Shown here: one piece after another, positions 1 through 7,340 of the stretch
How the letters are laid out: each line of letters opens with the position of its first letter
Position numbering within the stretch: the first letter of the stretch is position 1
Assembly (NCBI GenBank): GCA_030613605.1
Contig: JAUWLO010000010.1
Span: forward strand, 1 to 21,278
DNA from: Gammaproteobacteria bacterium
Lineage (GTDB): Bacteria; Pseudomonadota; Gammaproteobacteria; SZUA-152
Reading direction: 5' to 3'
DNA: 21,278 bases
The notes under the pieces: generated by a model
The model's input: the letters and a program-made list of their open reading frames with translations, nothing else
Told to the model about the DNA's origin: nothing
Database searches by the model: none
Program-made: the position numbers and the translations under genes

Positions 1-28
1 GCGGGCAGTGAAGCAAGGGATTGCAAAA

Positions 29-42
29 CAATCAATTGATTG
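29..42. repeat. 14-base perfect palindrome in the presumed rpsF leader
   Basis: CAATCAATTGATTG is identical to its own reverse complement. It sits about 10-25 bases downstream of the expected start of the minus-strand promoter at 58-86, so it would be in the early leader transcript or could be a protein-binding operator. No factor is identified. Confidence 0.5.
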
Positions 43-57
43 AATTTTGAGCGACGA

Positions 58-86
58 ATTCTACCGAAAGCCAGTGGCAGATGCAA
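58..86 (-). promoter_or_regulatory. Probable sigma70 promoter just downstream of rlmB, reading left out of the window
   Basis: On the minus strand a TTGCAT box (81-86) is followed by exactly 17 bases and then TAGAAT (58-63), a 5-of-6 match to the -10 consensus. It lies within 50 bases of the rlmB stop and points out of the window. In E. coli and many relatives the next unit in this direction is rpsF-(priB)-rpsR-rplI, so this is likely the promoter of that ribosomal protein operon. The downstream gene is not in the window, so that assignment is inference from conserved gene order. Confidence 0.55.
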
Positions 87-104
87 CGTAAGTCCGCGCT
101 TATA

Positions 105-842
105 CTAGTTATTTCTTTGCCTAAGCGCCTCAAACAGGCAAATGCCGGTAGCCACCGAGACATTGAGGCTTTCCACACTGCCCACCATGGGAATTTTGAC
201 CAGGAAATCGCAATGTTCCTTGGATAAACGCCGTAAACCCTGCCCTTCAGCACCCATGACAATGGCCAGAGGGCCTTTCAGGTCACGATCAAACAGGGTT
301 TCTTCCGCATGACCATCCAGCCCCACCAGCCAGATACCACGTTCTTTCAGGTCCCGCAGACAACGGGCCAGATTAGTAACCTGCACAAAGGGCACGGTCT
401 GTGCGGCGCCACTGGAGACCTTGATGGCAACGGGGGTCAGCGAAGCGGCGCGGTCTTTGGGAGCGATAATGGCATGTACCCCGGCTGCATCAGCACTGCG
501 CAGGCAGGCACCGAGGTTATGCGGGTCGGTAACACCGTCGAGAATCAGCAGAAAAGGTGATTCTGGTAGCGATTCCAGTAAATCACCCAGCTCACTCTCG
601 GAATACACCCTGGGAGCCGTGGCATTGGCCACCACTCCCTGATGCCGACCATCCGGCACCATGGTCTCCAGTTCTTTCTTGGCTACCGAGTGCACGCTAA
701 CACCCGCTTCACTGGCCAGTTCAAGAATTCGTGTTATGCGTTTATCGTGCCGCCCGGCATCTACCCATAGCTCCGACACAGACTCCGGCGCCTTTTCCAG
801 CACCGCCTGTATGGCATGTAAGCCATAGAGATAATCGCTCAT
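105..842 (-). CDS. rlmB: 23S rRNA (guanosine-2'-O-)-methyltransferase RlmB
   Basis: SpoU/TrmH-family enzyme that methylates the 2'-O of G2251 in the 23S rRNA P loop using S-adenosylmethionine. The protein has 245 residues against 243 in E. coli. An N-terminal substrate-binding domain (about 1-80) precedes the SPOUT knot. The three SpoU motifs are intact: motif I DGVTDPHNLGACLRSADAAG (102-121) with Asn109 and Arg115, motif II VMGAEGQGLR (195-204), and motif III IPMVGSVESLNVSVATG (217-233). The start codon shares an ATGA with the rnr stop, so the two genes should be translationally coupled. The pairing of RNase R with RlmB is widely conserved and joins rRNA decay and quality control with rRNA modification. 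Confidence 0.97.
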   Translation of the reverse strand: MSDYLYGLHAIQAVLEKAPESVSELWVDAGRHDKRITRILELASEAGVSVHSVAKKELETMVPDGRHQGVVANATAPRVYSESELGDLLESLPESPFLLILDGVTDPHNLGACLRSADAAGVHAIIAPKDRAASLTPVAIKVSSGAAQTVPFVQVTNLARCLRDLKERGIWLVGLDGHAEETLFDRDLKGPLAIVMGAEGQGLRRLSKEHCDFLVKIPMVGSVESLNVSVATGICLFEALRQRNN

Positions 843-3295
843 TCGCCACTCTTGGATTTTGGCTTGCGACGCCGACGTTTTTTCTTCGTTCCCTGTTTAG
901 AAGCTGTATTACCCGTCGATGCAGCAGCAGATTTTTTCTTCTTTTTCCCGGTACTTTTTTTAGAGGGCTTTTTATCAGATTTCTTATTTTCGAACTTACT
1001 TTCCCTTTTGCCAGATTTTTTGGCGCCTTTCTTTTTACCCTTTTTGAAACCTTTGTCTGAACCACGTCCAGGCCGTTCACTGGGTAGCGACTCCCCTTCG
1101 TCATCCAGCATTTCGAAATCAATTTTCTTATCGTCAAGATCTACCCGAGCCACCTTCACCCGAACTGAATCACCAAGACGATATGACTTACGACTGTGTT
1201 CACCGGTGAGGGTATGTTTGGCTGCATCGAAATGATAATAATCGTTACGTAGCGAGGTAATGTGCACTAGCCCTTCGACGTATATATCTGCCAGTTCTAC
1301 AAACAAACCAAAACCCAACACCGAGGTGACAATACCGTCGAAGCTTTCACCCACTTTATCCATCATGTATTCGCACTTAAGCCAGTCCGTCACATCACGA
1401 GTAGCTTCATCAGCACGGCGTTCAGTTACGGAACAATGCTCACCCAGACTGTGCATGTCTGCCAGGGTGTAGTGGAAATTACTGTTCTTTCCTGAACGCA
1501 ATACGTGACGAATGGCGCGATGCACTAACAGGTCAGGATAACGACGAATAGGTGAAGTGAAATGGGCGTACTCTGCCAATGCCAGGCCAAAGTGGCCTTT
1601 GTTGTCAGGGCTATACACGGCCTGATTCAAGCTACGTAACATCACAGTTTGAATTAGATGAGCATCAGGGCGATCACGCACGGCAGCCAACAGTACTGCG
1701 TAATTTTGCGCCTCGGGTTTGTCACCACCAGGCAAGTCCAACCCCAGCTCAGAAAGAAACAAACGCAGGTCGGCAAGTTTTTCTTCCTTGGGTGTTTCAT
1801 GTACGCGGAACAACGTTGGCATTTCATTGGCTGCCAGGAATTTGGCCGCTTCAACATTGGCGGCAATCATGCATTCCTCGATCATCTTGTGGGCATCGTT
1901 ACGCACCAACGGCACAATGCGGTCTATTTTTTTACCTTCACCGAAAACGATTGTGGTTTCGGTAGTTTCAAATTCAATTGCGCCGCGGCGCTTACGGCGA
2001 CGATCAAAAACACGGTATAACTTGTGCAAGTCTTCCAGGTGCGGCAGGACTGCAAAAAATTCTTCACGCAATGCAACATCACCTTCCAGGCCATTCGTCC
2101 CCAACATAGCCGCCACCTGATCATAGGTAAGCCGTGCATGTGAACGCATTAGCCCTTCAAAAAAGCGGTGGCTTTTCACTTTGCCATTGCTGCCCACAAT
2201 CATTTCGCACACCATGCACAATCTGTCTACTTTGGGATTGATTGAACACAGCCCGTTGGACAAAATTTCTGGCAGCATCGGAATGACGCGTCCCGGGAAA
2301 TACACAGAGGTGCCACGAGTGACGGCTTCTTTGTCGAGTGCTGATTCAACATCAACGTAATGCGACACATCGGCAATGGCCACTAGCAATCGCCAACCAT
2401 CTCCTTCGCCATGGGGTTCACAGTACACCGCATCATCAAAGTCACGAGCATCTACGCCATCGATGGTTACCATCGGAATTTCACGAATATCTTCGCGTCC
2501 CTGCTTGGCGGATTCCGGTACTTCAGGTTTGAGTCCTGCTATTTGATCATCGACTGCGTCTGGCCATTGGTAAGGCAACTCGTGGGAACGCAAAGCAATA
2601 TCGATTTCCATGCCCGGTGCCATGTGGTCGCCCATGGTCTCAATAACACGTCCCATGGGCTGACGACGACGACTGGGCTGCTGCACCAGCTCAACCAGCA
2701 CAATCTGGCCGTGTTTCGCATCGCTGGCATTTTCAGGCAGCACGGCAATATCGTGCACAATGCGTTTGTTATCAGGGATCACGAAGGCCATGCCACCATC
2801 AAGCTGGAAGCGCCCTACTACTTGATGCGTGTTGCGTTCCAATACCTCAATTACGACCCCTTCACGGCGACCACGACGATCCATGCCAGAGACTCGCGCC
2901 ACTACACGATCTCGGTGCATCAATGCGCGCATCTCCCGCGCAGACATGAATAAATCATCACTGCCATCATCGGGAATCAGGAAACCAAAACCATCGGGAT
3001 GGGCCTGGATGCGGCCGTGCACCATGTCCATTTTGTCCAGTGGACCATAACCATTGCGGCGGTTACGTATCACCTGGCCATCACGCTCCATGGCACGCAG
3101 TCGTCGAGACAGGGCCTCAATATCATCCTCTTCATGAAGGCTGAGCACCCCTGCTAGTTGCTGCCAGGTCATGGGTTCGCCCGCATCAGCCAGCGTTTCG
3201 AGAATCAGCTCCCGGCTGGCAATGGGTTTATCGTATTTCCTGGCCTCACGCTCGGCGTGGGGGTCAGCTTTTGTAGTTTTTTTCTTTCTAGTCAT
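839..3295 (-). CDS. rnr: Ribonuclease R, 3'-5' exoribonuclease
   Basis: Processive 3'-5' hydrolytic exonuclease that degrades structured RNA, including defective rRNA and stalled mRNA. It has 818 residues, close to the 813 of E. coli. Order of parts: basic N-terminus, winged HTH (about 25-90), two cold-shock OB domains (about 90-250), RNB catalytic domain (about 265-600), S1 domain (about 648-732), and a Lys/Arg-rich tail (744-818). The magnesium-binding cluster TIDGVDARDFDDAV (277-290) supplies Asp279, Asp285, Asp287 and Asp288, equivalent to E. coli D272, D278, D280 and D281. HFTSPIRRYPDLLVHRAI (578-595) is the RNB signature. The start is ATG at 3293-3295. No strong Shine-Dalgarno sequence precedes it. 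The stop overlaps the rlmB start by four bases. Confidence 0.98.
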   Translation of the reverse strand: MTRKKKTTKADPHAEREARKYDKPIASRELILETLADAGEPMTWQQLAGVLSLHEEDDIEALSRRLRAMERDGQVIRNRRNGYGPLDKMDMVHGRIQAHPDGFGFLIPDDGSDDLFMSAREMRALMHRDRVVARVSGMDRRGRREGVVIEVLERNTHQVVGRFQLDGGMAFVIPDNKRIVHDIAVLPENASDAKHGQIVLVELVQQPSRRRQPMGRVIETMGDHMAPGMEIDIALRSHELPYQWPDAVDDQIAGLKPEVPESAKQGREDIREIPMVTIDGVDARDFDDAVYCEPHGEGDGWRLLVAIADVSHYVDVESALDKEAVTRGTSVYFPGRVIPMLPEILSNGLCSINPKVDRLCMVCEMIVGSNGKVKSHRFFEGLMRSHARLTYDQVAAMLGTNGLEGDVALREEFFAVLPHLEDLHKLYRVFDRRRKRRGAIEFETTETTIVFGEGKKIDRIVPLVRNDAHKMIEECMIAANVEAAKFLAANEMPTLFRVHETPKEEKLADLRLFLSELGLDLPGGDKPEAQNYAVLLAAVRDRPDAHLIQTVMLRSLNQAVYSPDNKGHFGLALAEYAHFTSPIRRYPDLLVHRAIRHVLRSGKNSNFHYTLADMHSLGEHCSVTERRADEATRDVTDWLKCEYMMDKVGESFDGIVTSVLGFGLFVELADIYVEGLVHITSLRNDYYHFDAAKHTLTGEHSRKSYRLGDSVRVKVARVDLDDKKIDFEMLDDEGESLPSERPGRGSDKGFKKGKKKGAKKSGKRESKFENKKSDKKPSKKSTGKKKKKSAAASTGNTASKQGTKKKRRRRKPKSKSGE

Positions 3296-3324
3296 TTATT
3301 TGTATTTGGAAATCCGTGTAATTA

Positions 3325-3353
3325 GTTATAGACCGCAATGCGGTTTAGAACAC
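3325..3353 (-). promoter_or_regulatory. Candidate rnr promoter with an inverted repeat in its spacer
   Basis: On the minus strand TATAAC (3325-3330) is a good -10 box 30 bases before the rnr ATG. The matching -35 region (3348-3353, TGTTCT) is poor. The 17-base spacer contains ACCGCA-A-TGCGGT (plus-strand reading, 3332-3344), a 13-base inverted repeat around one central base. A repressor or activator bound there would sit on the promoter. Functional assignment is inference. Confidence 0.3.
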
Positions 3354-3374
3354 CTGTTGTCAGGCGTGGGCGAA

Positions 3375-3403
3375 TTGACAATTTCGGCGTCTCTCGGTAG
3401 AGT
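3375..3403 (+). promoter_or_regulatory. Promoter of tRNA-Leu
   Basis: A perfect TTGACA (3375-3380) is followed by a 17-base spacer and TAGAGT (3398-3403). Directly after the -10 comes a G+C-rich discriminator (TGCCGCC, 3404-3410), the hallmark of stringently controlled stable-RNA promoters. The transcript would start near 3410 and carry a leader of about 50 bases before the mature tRNA. It is divergent from rnr. Confidence 0.6.
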
Positions 3404-3458
3404 TGCCGCCGGTTGTGGTCAGGCTCAACAAAGCCATTACGACTCAACTCTTATGTAT

Positions 3459-3545
3459 GCCCAGGTGGTGAAATTGGTAGACACGCTAGCTTCAGGTGCT
3501 AGTGGGGGCAACCCCGTGGAGGTTCAAGTCCTCTCCTGGGCACCA
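3459..3545 (+). tRNA. tRNA-Leu, anticodon CAG
   Basis: An 87-base class II tRNA with an encoded CCA end (3543-3545). The acceptor arms GCCCAGG (3459-3465) and CCTGGGC (3535-3541) pair perfectly, with discriminator A3542. The anticodon stem CTAGC/GCTAG encloses the loop TTCAGGT (3491-3497), which gives anticodon CAG (3493-3495), reading leucine CUG codons. A long variable arm (TGGGGG..CCCC) and the T loop TTCAAGT are visible, as expected for tRNA-Leu. It is the only plus-strand gene between the minus-strand genes rnr and purA. Pseudomonas has a tRNA-Leu at the same place. No integrated element is attached to its 3' end. Confidence 0.97.
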
Positions 3546-3580
3546 TTTTATTTTAATCTTTAAAAGACCTTTTACTCTTA

Positions 3581-3600
3581 CCTCTACCTTCCTCTACCTT
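3581..3600. repeat. 10-base tandem duplication between tRNA-Leu and purA
   Basis: CCTCTACCTT occurs twice head to tail with no mismatch in the short gap between the convergent tRNA-Leu and purA genes, ending five bases from the purA stop codon. It looks like a recent slippage duplication. Confidence 0.9.
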
Positions 3601-3605
3601 CGATT

Positions 3606-4916
3606 TCACTTAAAGGGATGACGTAATACCATCGTTTCTTTTCGATCTGGCCCAGTTGAAATAATATCCACTGGCACACCGACCACCTCTTCAATTTTCT
3701 TGATATAGGCTTTGGCATTTTCTGGTAAGTCGTCATAGTTTTGAACACCAGCTGTACTTTCTGACCAACCTGGCATTTCAATGTATTCGGGGATGCATTC
3801 TTCGTATGCCTCAGCACCTATGGGCGGCGCATTGACCTTAATACCATCATGATCATAACCAACGGCGATACGTAACGTTTCCAACCCATCCAGCACATCC
3901 ATTTTGGTCAAACAAATGCCGGTTAGTGAATTGATTTGTGCTGAACGACGCAAACATACTGCATCCAGCCAACCACAACGACGTGCACGACCAGTAGTAG
4001 CGCCAAACTCATGACCTTCTTTCGCAAGGTGTGCACCAATGGGATCGTTTAACTCTTCACCATCATAAAGTTCCGTTGGGAAGGGGCCGGCACCAACACG
4101 TGTGGTATAGGCTTTAGTAATACCTAACACATAATCGATATCACGAGGACCGACACCAGTACCTGTGGATGCACCACCGGCAGTTGGGTTAGATGACGTA
4201 ACATAAGGATAGGTGCCGTGATCAATATCCAGCAGGGTACCTTGCGCACCTTCAAACATAATGTTCTTACCCTGTGCACGTAACGCATGCAACATGCCAG
4301 TAACATCTGCCACCATGGGGCGAATACGCTCGGCCATTTCCAGACCATAATCCAGTACCTGTTGGAAATCGACGGTATCAACTTTGAAATAATTTTTCAG
4401 TGCGAAATTATGATAGTCCAGCACTTCACCCAAACGTGCTGCAAACCGTTCGCGGTGTAACATGTCGCCAACCTTTAAACCACGGCGGGAAATTTTATCT
4501 TCGTAGGCAGGACCAATGCCACGACCGGTAGTGCCGATGGCTTTTTTACCACGAGCAATTTCACGAGCCTGATCCAGCGCAATATGGTAAGGCAAGATCA
4601 AGGTGCAGGCCTCACTGATAAATAGACGACCCTCGGTATTGATGCCGCTTTCGGCCAACATATCCAGCTCTTTCATCAGAGCATCCGGTGCCAGCACAAC
4701 ACCATTGCCAATCATGCACTGCACGTTGTCGCGTAAGATTCCGGAAGGAATAAGATGCAATATGGTTTTTTTACCATCGATCACCAGGGTATGACCAGCA
4801 TTATGGCCACCCTGGAAACGCACTACTGCATCAGCACACTCCGTTAGCAAATCCACAACCTTGCCTTTGCCTTCGTCGCCCCATTGTGTGCCAACAATAA
4901 TTACATTCTTACCCAT
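3606..4916 (-). CDS. purA: Adenylosuccinate synthetase
   Basis: Catalyses IMP + L-aspartate + GTP to adenylosuccinate + GDP + Pi, the first committed step from IMP to AMP. It has 436 residues (E. coli 432). Active-site landmarks are present: GDEGKGK (13-19) with the catalytic Asp14, GGHNAGH (36-42) with His42, the IMP-site loop GTTGRGIGPAYEDK (128-141), FEGAQGTLLDIDHGTYPYVTSS (221-242, in part), and the aspartate-site TTGRARR (307-313). The start is ATG at 4914-4916, which gives MGKNVIIVGTQWGDEGKGK as usual for the family. No purine-rich Shine-Dalgarno sequence precedes it; instead the start context is repeated upstream (see the repeat at 4909-4955). hisZ lies 59 bases upstream on the same strand, and the gene converges on tRNA-Leu. 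Confidence 0.98.
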   Translation of the reverse strand: MGKNVIIVGTQWGDEGKGKVVDLLTECADAVVRFQGGHNAGHTLVIDGKKTILHLIPSGILRDNVQCMIGNGVVLAPDALMKELDMLAESGINTEGRLFISEACTLILPYHIALDQAREIARGKKAIGTTGRGIGPAYEDKISRRGLKVGDMLHRERFAARLGEVLDYHNFALKNYFKVDTVDFQQVLDYGLEMAERIRPMVADVTGMLHALRAQGKNIMFEGAQGTLLDIDHGTYPYVTSSNPTAGGASTGTGVGPRDIDYVLGITKAYTTRVGAGPFPTELYDGEELNDPIGAHLAKEGHEFGATTGRARRCGWLDAVCLRRSAQINSLTGICLTKMDVLDGLETLRIAVGYDHDGIKVNAPPIGAEAYEECIPEYIEMPGWSESTAGVQNYDDLPENAKAYIKKIEEVVGVPVDIISTGPDRKETMVLRHPFK

Positions 4917-4955
4917 ATAAGCTACCCATGATAGTTACCCATGACTTTTACCCAT
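4909..4955 (-). repeat. Four copies of the purA start context with 13-base period
   Basis: Read on the minus strand, ATGGGTAA/G occurs at 4955-4948, 4942-4935, 4929-4922 and 4916-4909. The last copy is the purA start itself, and the spacing is exactly 13 bases each time. The three upstream ATGs open six-codon frames, MGKSHG, MGNYHG and MGSLYG, each closed by the TAA or TAG inside the copy two units downstream. The coordinates and reading frames are read directly; a role in purA translation is inference. Confidence 0.95.
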
Positions 4956-4975
4956 TAAATTACTTAAACAATTTT

Positions 4976-6157
4976 TCATTTACGATTCTTTACTGCCCAT
5001 TGTCCATCAGTGAGCGCCAACACCCGATCGCAACCGGCTTCACTTGCTCCACCAATTTGTCCTTTTAATTCACACACAACACGTTCGCCAGAATTGCGCA
5101 ATTCGCGAATTTTTTCCGCCAGCGTAACGTCTTCACTCACTGGCGCGTAAATACTGCCTTTCTGAGACGCACCACCTGAACCTAAAGAAATCAGTGCACG
5201 CATGTCAGCACTAAAACCTGTCGCGGGACGTGCGCGGCCGAATACTTTGCCGATATCATCATAGCGCCCACCCTGTGCGATCGCGCGCCCCTGACCTTTC
5301 TGGTAAGCAGCAAACACCAAACCGGTGTGATAACGAAAACCACGAAGTTCGGCAAGATCAAAGTGCAACTGACAATTCGGTCGTAACGCGCTCACACTCT
5401 CTGCTACGTGATTAATTTCATCCAGCGCTTTGAGTATATCTTTGTTATCCGCGAAACATTTACGAGCTACCGATAATATTTCGACCCCACCATTCATTCC
5501 GGCAAGATCAGCAATATTTTTACGGATGTTTTCATCAATCTTCAGATCAGCCAGCAATGACTCCACTTCAGGTATTGCTTTGCGCTGTAAGGCATCAAAC
5601 AAAACCGTTTCCTGCTCATCACTTAAACCTGCTGATTTTGACAGCGCGCGAAAAATACCCACGTGACCCAGATCAACATTCACCTGATTTATGCCGGCAA
5701 GTTCCAGCGTTTCCAGCATCAGGCAAACCATTTCCGCATCACCCTCAACGCTGGCATGACCGAACAACTCGGCACCTATTTGCGTAAAGCTCCGCGAACC
5801 GCCAAGCCCATCACCACGGGTGTGTAACACGGTACCCTGATAACAAAGCCGAACCGGGCCGTCTCGCCCACTCATACGATGTGCATCTATGCGTGCCACT
5901 TGTGGGGTAATATCTGCAAGCACTCCCATAAGTCGGCCACTGAGTTGGTCTCTCAGTTTAAAAGTCTGTATATCAAGGTCGTTACCATTGCCTATTAGCA
6001 ATGAATCGAGAAACTCGACCAACGGTGGCATCACCAGCTCATAACCCCAACGATCAAACAAATCCAGCAATGCACGGCGCAAGGTCTCAAGCTGTTTAGC
6101 CTGAGGGGGCAATAACTCTTCTATTCCTTCAGGCAACAGCCAACGTTCTTTATTCAT
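4976..6157 (-). CDS. hisZ: ATP phosphoribosyltransferase regulatory subunit HisZ
   Basis: A histidyl-tRNA synthetase paralogue without aminoacylation activity that forms an octamer with short-form HisG. It is needed for the first step of histidine synthesis and for its feedback control. The 393 residues hold only the class II synthetase-like core: start MNKERWLLPEGIEELLPPQA, a motif-2-like RLCYQGTVLHTRG (103-115) with FTQIGAELFG (124-133), LRGFRYHTGLVFAAY (271-285), and GGRYDDIGKVFG (296-307). The HisRS anticodon-binding domain is absent; only about 75 residues follow. Its presence implies a short HisG elsewhere in the genome. Position beside purA is the usual one in gammaproteobacteria. The Shine-Dalgarno sequence before the ATG is weak. 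Confidence 0.95.
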   Translation of the reverse strand: MNKERWLLPEGIEELLPPQAKQLETLRRALLDLFDRWGYELVMPPLVEFLDSLLIGNGNDLDIQTFKLRDQLSGRLMGVLADITPQVARIDAHRMSGRDGPVRLCYQGTVLHTRGDGLGGSRSFTQIGAELFGHASVEGDAEMVCLMLETLELAGINQVNVDLGHVGIFRALSKSAGLSDEQETVLFDALQRKAIPEVESLLADLKIDENIRKNIADLAGMNGGVEILSVARKCFADNKDILKALDEINHVAESVSALRPNCQLHFDLAELRGFRYHTGLVFAAYQKGQGRAIAQGGRYDDIGKVFGRARPATGFSADMRALISLGSGGASQKGSIYAPVSEDVTLAEKIRELRNSGERVVCELKGQIGGASEAGCDRVLALTDGQWAVKNRK

Positions 6158-6223
6158 TTCTTATTAGATCAGGCAGGTGATTTATACGGCTACGATATAT
6201 TCAGCTTTCAATATTTAATTTTT

Positions 6224-6251
6224 GGTTGTTAATAATTGGTTGTTAATAATT
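6224..6251. repeat. 14-base tandem duplication at the end of the DUF2065 gene
   Basis: GGTTGTTAATAATT occurs twice in direct succession (6224-6237 and 6238-6251). The second copy overlaps the last two bases of the DUF2065 stop codon (TAA, 6250-6252). It is AT-rich and most simply a slippage duplication in the 92-base gap before hisZ. Confidence 0.9.
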
Positions 6252-6438
6252 AATTTTTAACAAAGTACAACAACACTACACCAGCCAACATGGCAGTTAA
6301 GCTGGCAAAACGAATTTGACTATCGCTCATATTCAACATAGCCAGCATTTTTTCACGGAAACCTTTAGGGCTAAGAAAGGGCAATAAACCTTCGAGAACC
6401 AGCATAAGCGCTAACGCACTTAATAAATCATTCCACAT
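6250..6438 (-). CDS. DUF2065 family small inner-membrane protein (YjeT-like)
   Basis: A 62-residue protein with two hydrophobic segments (about 4-22 and 42-60) joined by a basic loop (SPKGFREKMLAML). The pattern MWNDLLSALALMLVLEGLLP and the C-terminal GVVLLYFVKN fit the DUF2065 family, whose E. coli member YjeT sits between hflC and purA as here. Function is unknown. The constant position directly after hflC suggests a link to the HflKC-FtsH membrane complex, but nothing in the sequence proves it. The gap to hflC is 47 bases. A weak AAGGG lies upstream of the ATG. The length is normal for the family. Confidence 0.85.
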   Translation of the reverse strand: MWNDLLSALALMLVLEGLLPFLSPKGFREKMLAMLNMSDSQIRFASLTAMLAGVVLLYFVKN

Positions 6439-6485
6439 CCAGTTTATTACCCTTCAACACCTAAACACCCTGTTTAAAGTATTTA

Positions 6486-7340
6486 TTACTTAAAATACTT
6501 AAAGAACTCCGAATTCGGTTCAATAACCAGGATATCGCTTCTGTCCGCAAACGTAGTTTTGTATGCATTCAAGCTGCGGTACAAAGAATAAAACTCTACG
6601 TCTTTGCCATAAGCCTTGGCATAAATCGACGTTGCAGCCGCATCGCCTTCACCACGGAGTTTTTCAGCGTCGCGATAAGCATTGGCGACAATAACGGTAC
6701 GTTGACGATCAGCTTCGGCCCGAATTTTTTCCGCAGACTCAGCACCGCGTGAACGCAGGTCTTTGGCCACACGTTCGCGTTCTGAACGCATGCGACGGTA
6801 GACCGAATCACTGATGTCAGACGGAAAATCGATACGTTTAATGCGCACGTCGACAATTTCAATGCCAAAAGCTTGTGCTTGCAGATTTGCGTCAATTCTA
6901 AGTTGATTCATAATTTCGAGGCGCTCACCAGAAACCGCCTCTTTTATCGTGCGTTTGGCCAATGCCGCCGTTAAACCATCTTTGACAATTTGCGACAAAC
7001 GCAAATTCGCAACTATCGAATCACCACCAGTGGCAGTGTAGTAGTTGGCCACATCTTTAATGCGCCCCTTCACAAACGAATCCACAATAAGGTTTTTCTT
7101 TTCACCCGTAAGGTAGCGTTCCGGATCTGCATCCAGCGTCTGAATGCGCGCGTCAAATTTACGCACGTTATTCACAAACGGTGTTTGCCAGTGCAAACCG
7201 GGGTCAAAATCTGTACGAACGATTTCACCCAGACGGAACAGAATCGCTTTTTCCCGTTCATTGACGGTAAACATTGCGAATGAGCCAATAAATATTACTG
7301 CGCCCAGCAGGATACCTACGATTACTTTAGCCTGTGCCAT
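6486..7340 (-). CDS. hflC: FtsH protease modulator HflC (SPFH/Band 7)
   Basis: Partner of HflK. The two form a large periplasmic-facing membrane cage around the FtsH protease and control its access to membrane substrates. It has 284 residues. A single N-terminal membrane anchor (about 5-25, VIVGILLGAVIFIGSFAMF) is followed by the SPFH domain beginning TVNEREKAILFRLGEIV. A long charged helix follows (about 175-225, RSERERVAKDLRSRGAESAE), and then FYSLYRSLNAYKTTF, typical of HflC. The start shares the TAATG junction with the hflK stop, which indicates tight translational coupling and balanced subunit synthesis. E. coli HflC is somewhat longer (334 residues); the shorter length is common outside the enterics. 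Confidence 0.96.
   Translation of the reverse strand: MAQAKVIVGILLGAVIFIGSFAMFTVNEREKAILFRLGEIVRTDFDPGLHWQTPFVNNVRKFDARIQTLDADPERYLTGEKKNLIVDSFVKGRIKDVANYYTATGGDSIVANLRLSQIVKDGLTAALAKRTIKEAVSGERLEIMNQLRIDANLQAQAFGIEIVDVRIKRIDFPSDISDSVYRRMRSERERVAKDLRSRGAESAEKIRAEADRQRTVIVANAYRDAEKLRGEGDAAATSIYAKAYGKDVEFYSLYRSLNAYKTTFADRSDILVIEPNSEFFKYFK

Noticed and set aside
852..1235. A 127-codon plus-strand frame rich in Phe and Leu opposite the end of rnr
   Set aside because: It is the mirror of the lysine-rich RNase R tail (AAA/AAG becoming TTT/CTT). It has no ribosome-binding site and no independent support.
3561..3574. TAAAAG-AC-CTTTTA as a terminator after tRNA-Leu
   Set aside because: The stem is almost all A-T with a two-base centre and no clean T tract. 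Too weak to call.
3459..3605. tRNA-Leu as an integration site for a mobile element
   Set aside because: No integrase, no repeated tRNA 3' end and no foreign genes are seen; purA follows at its normal place.
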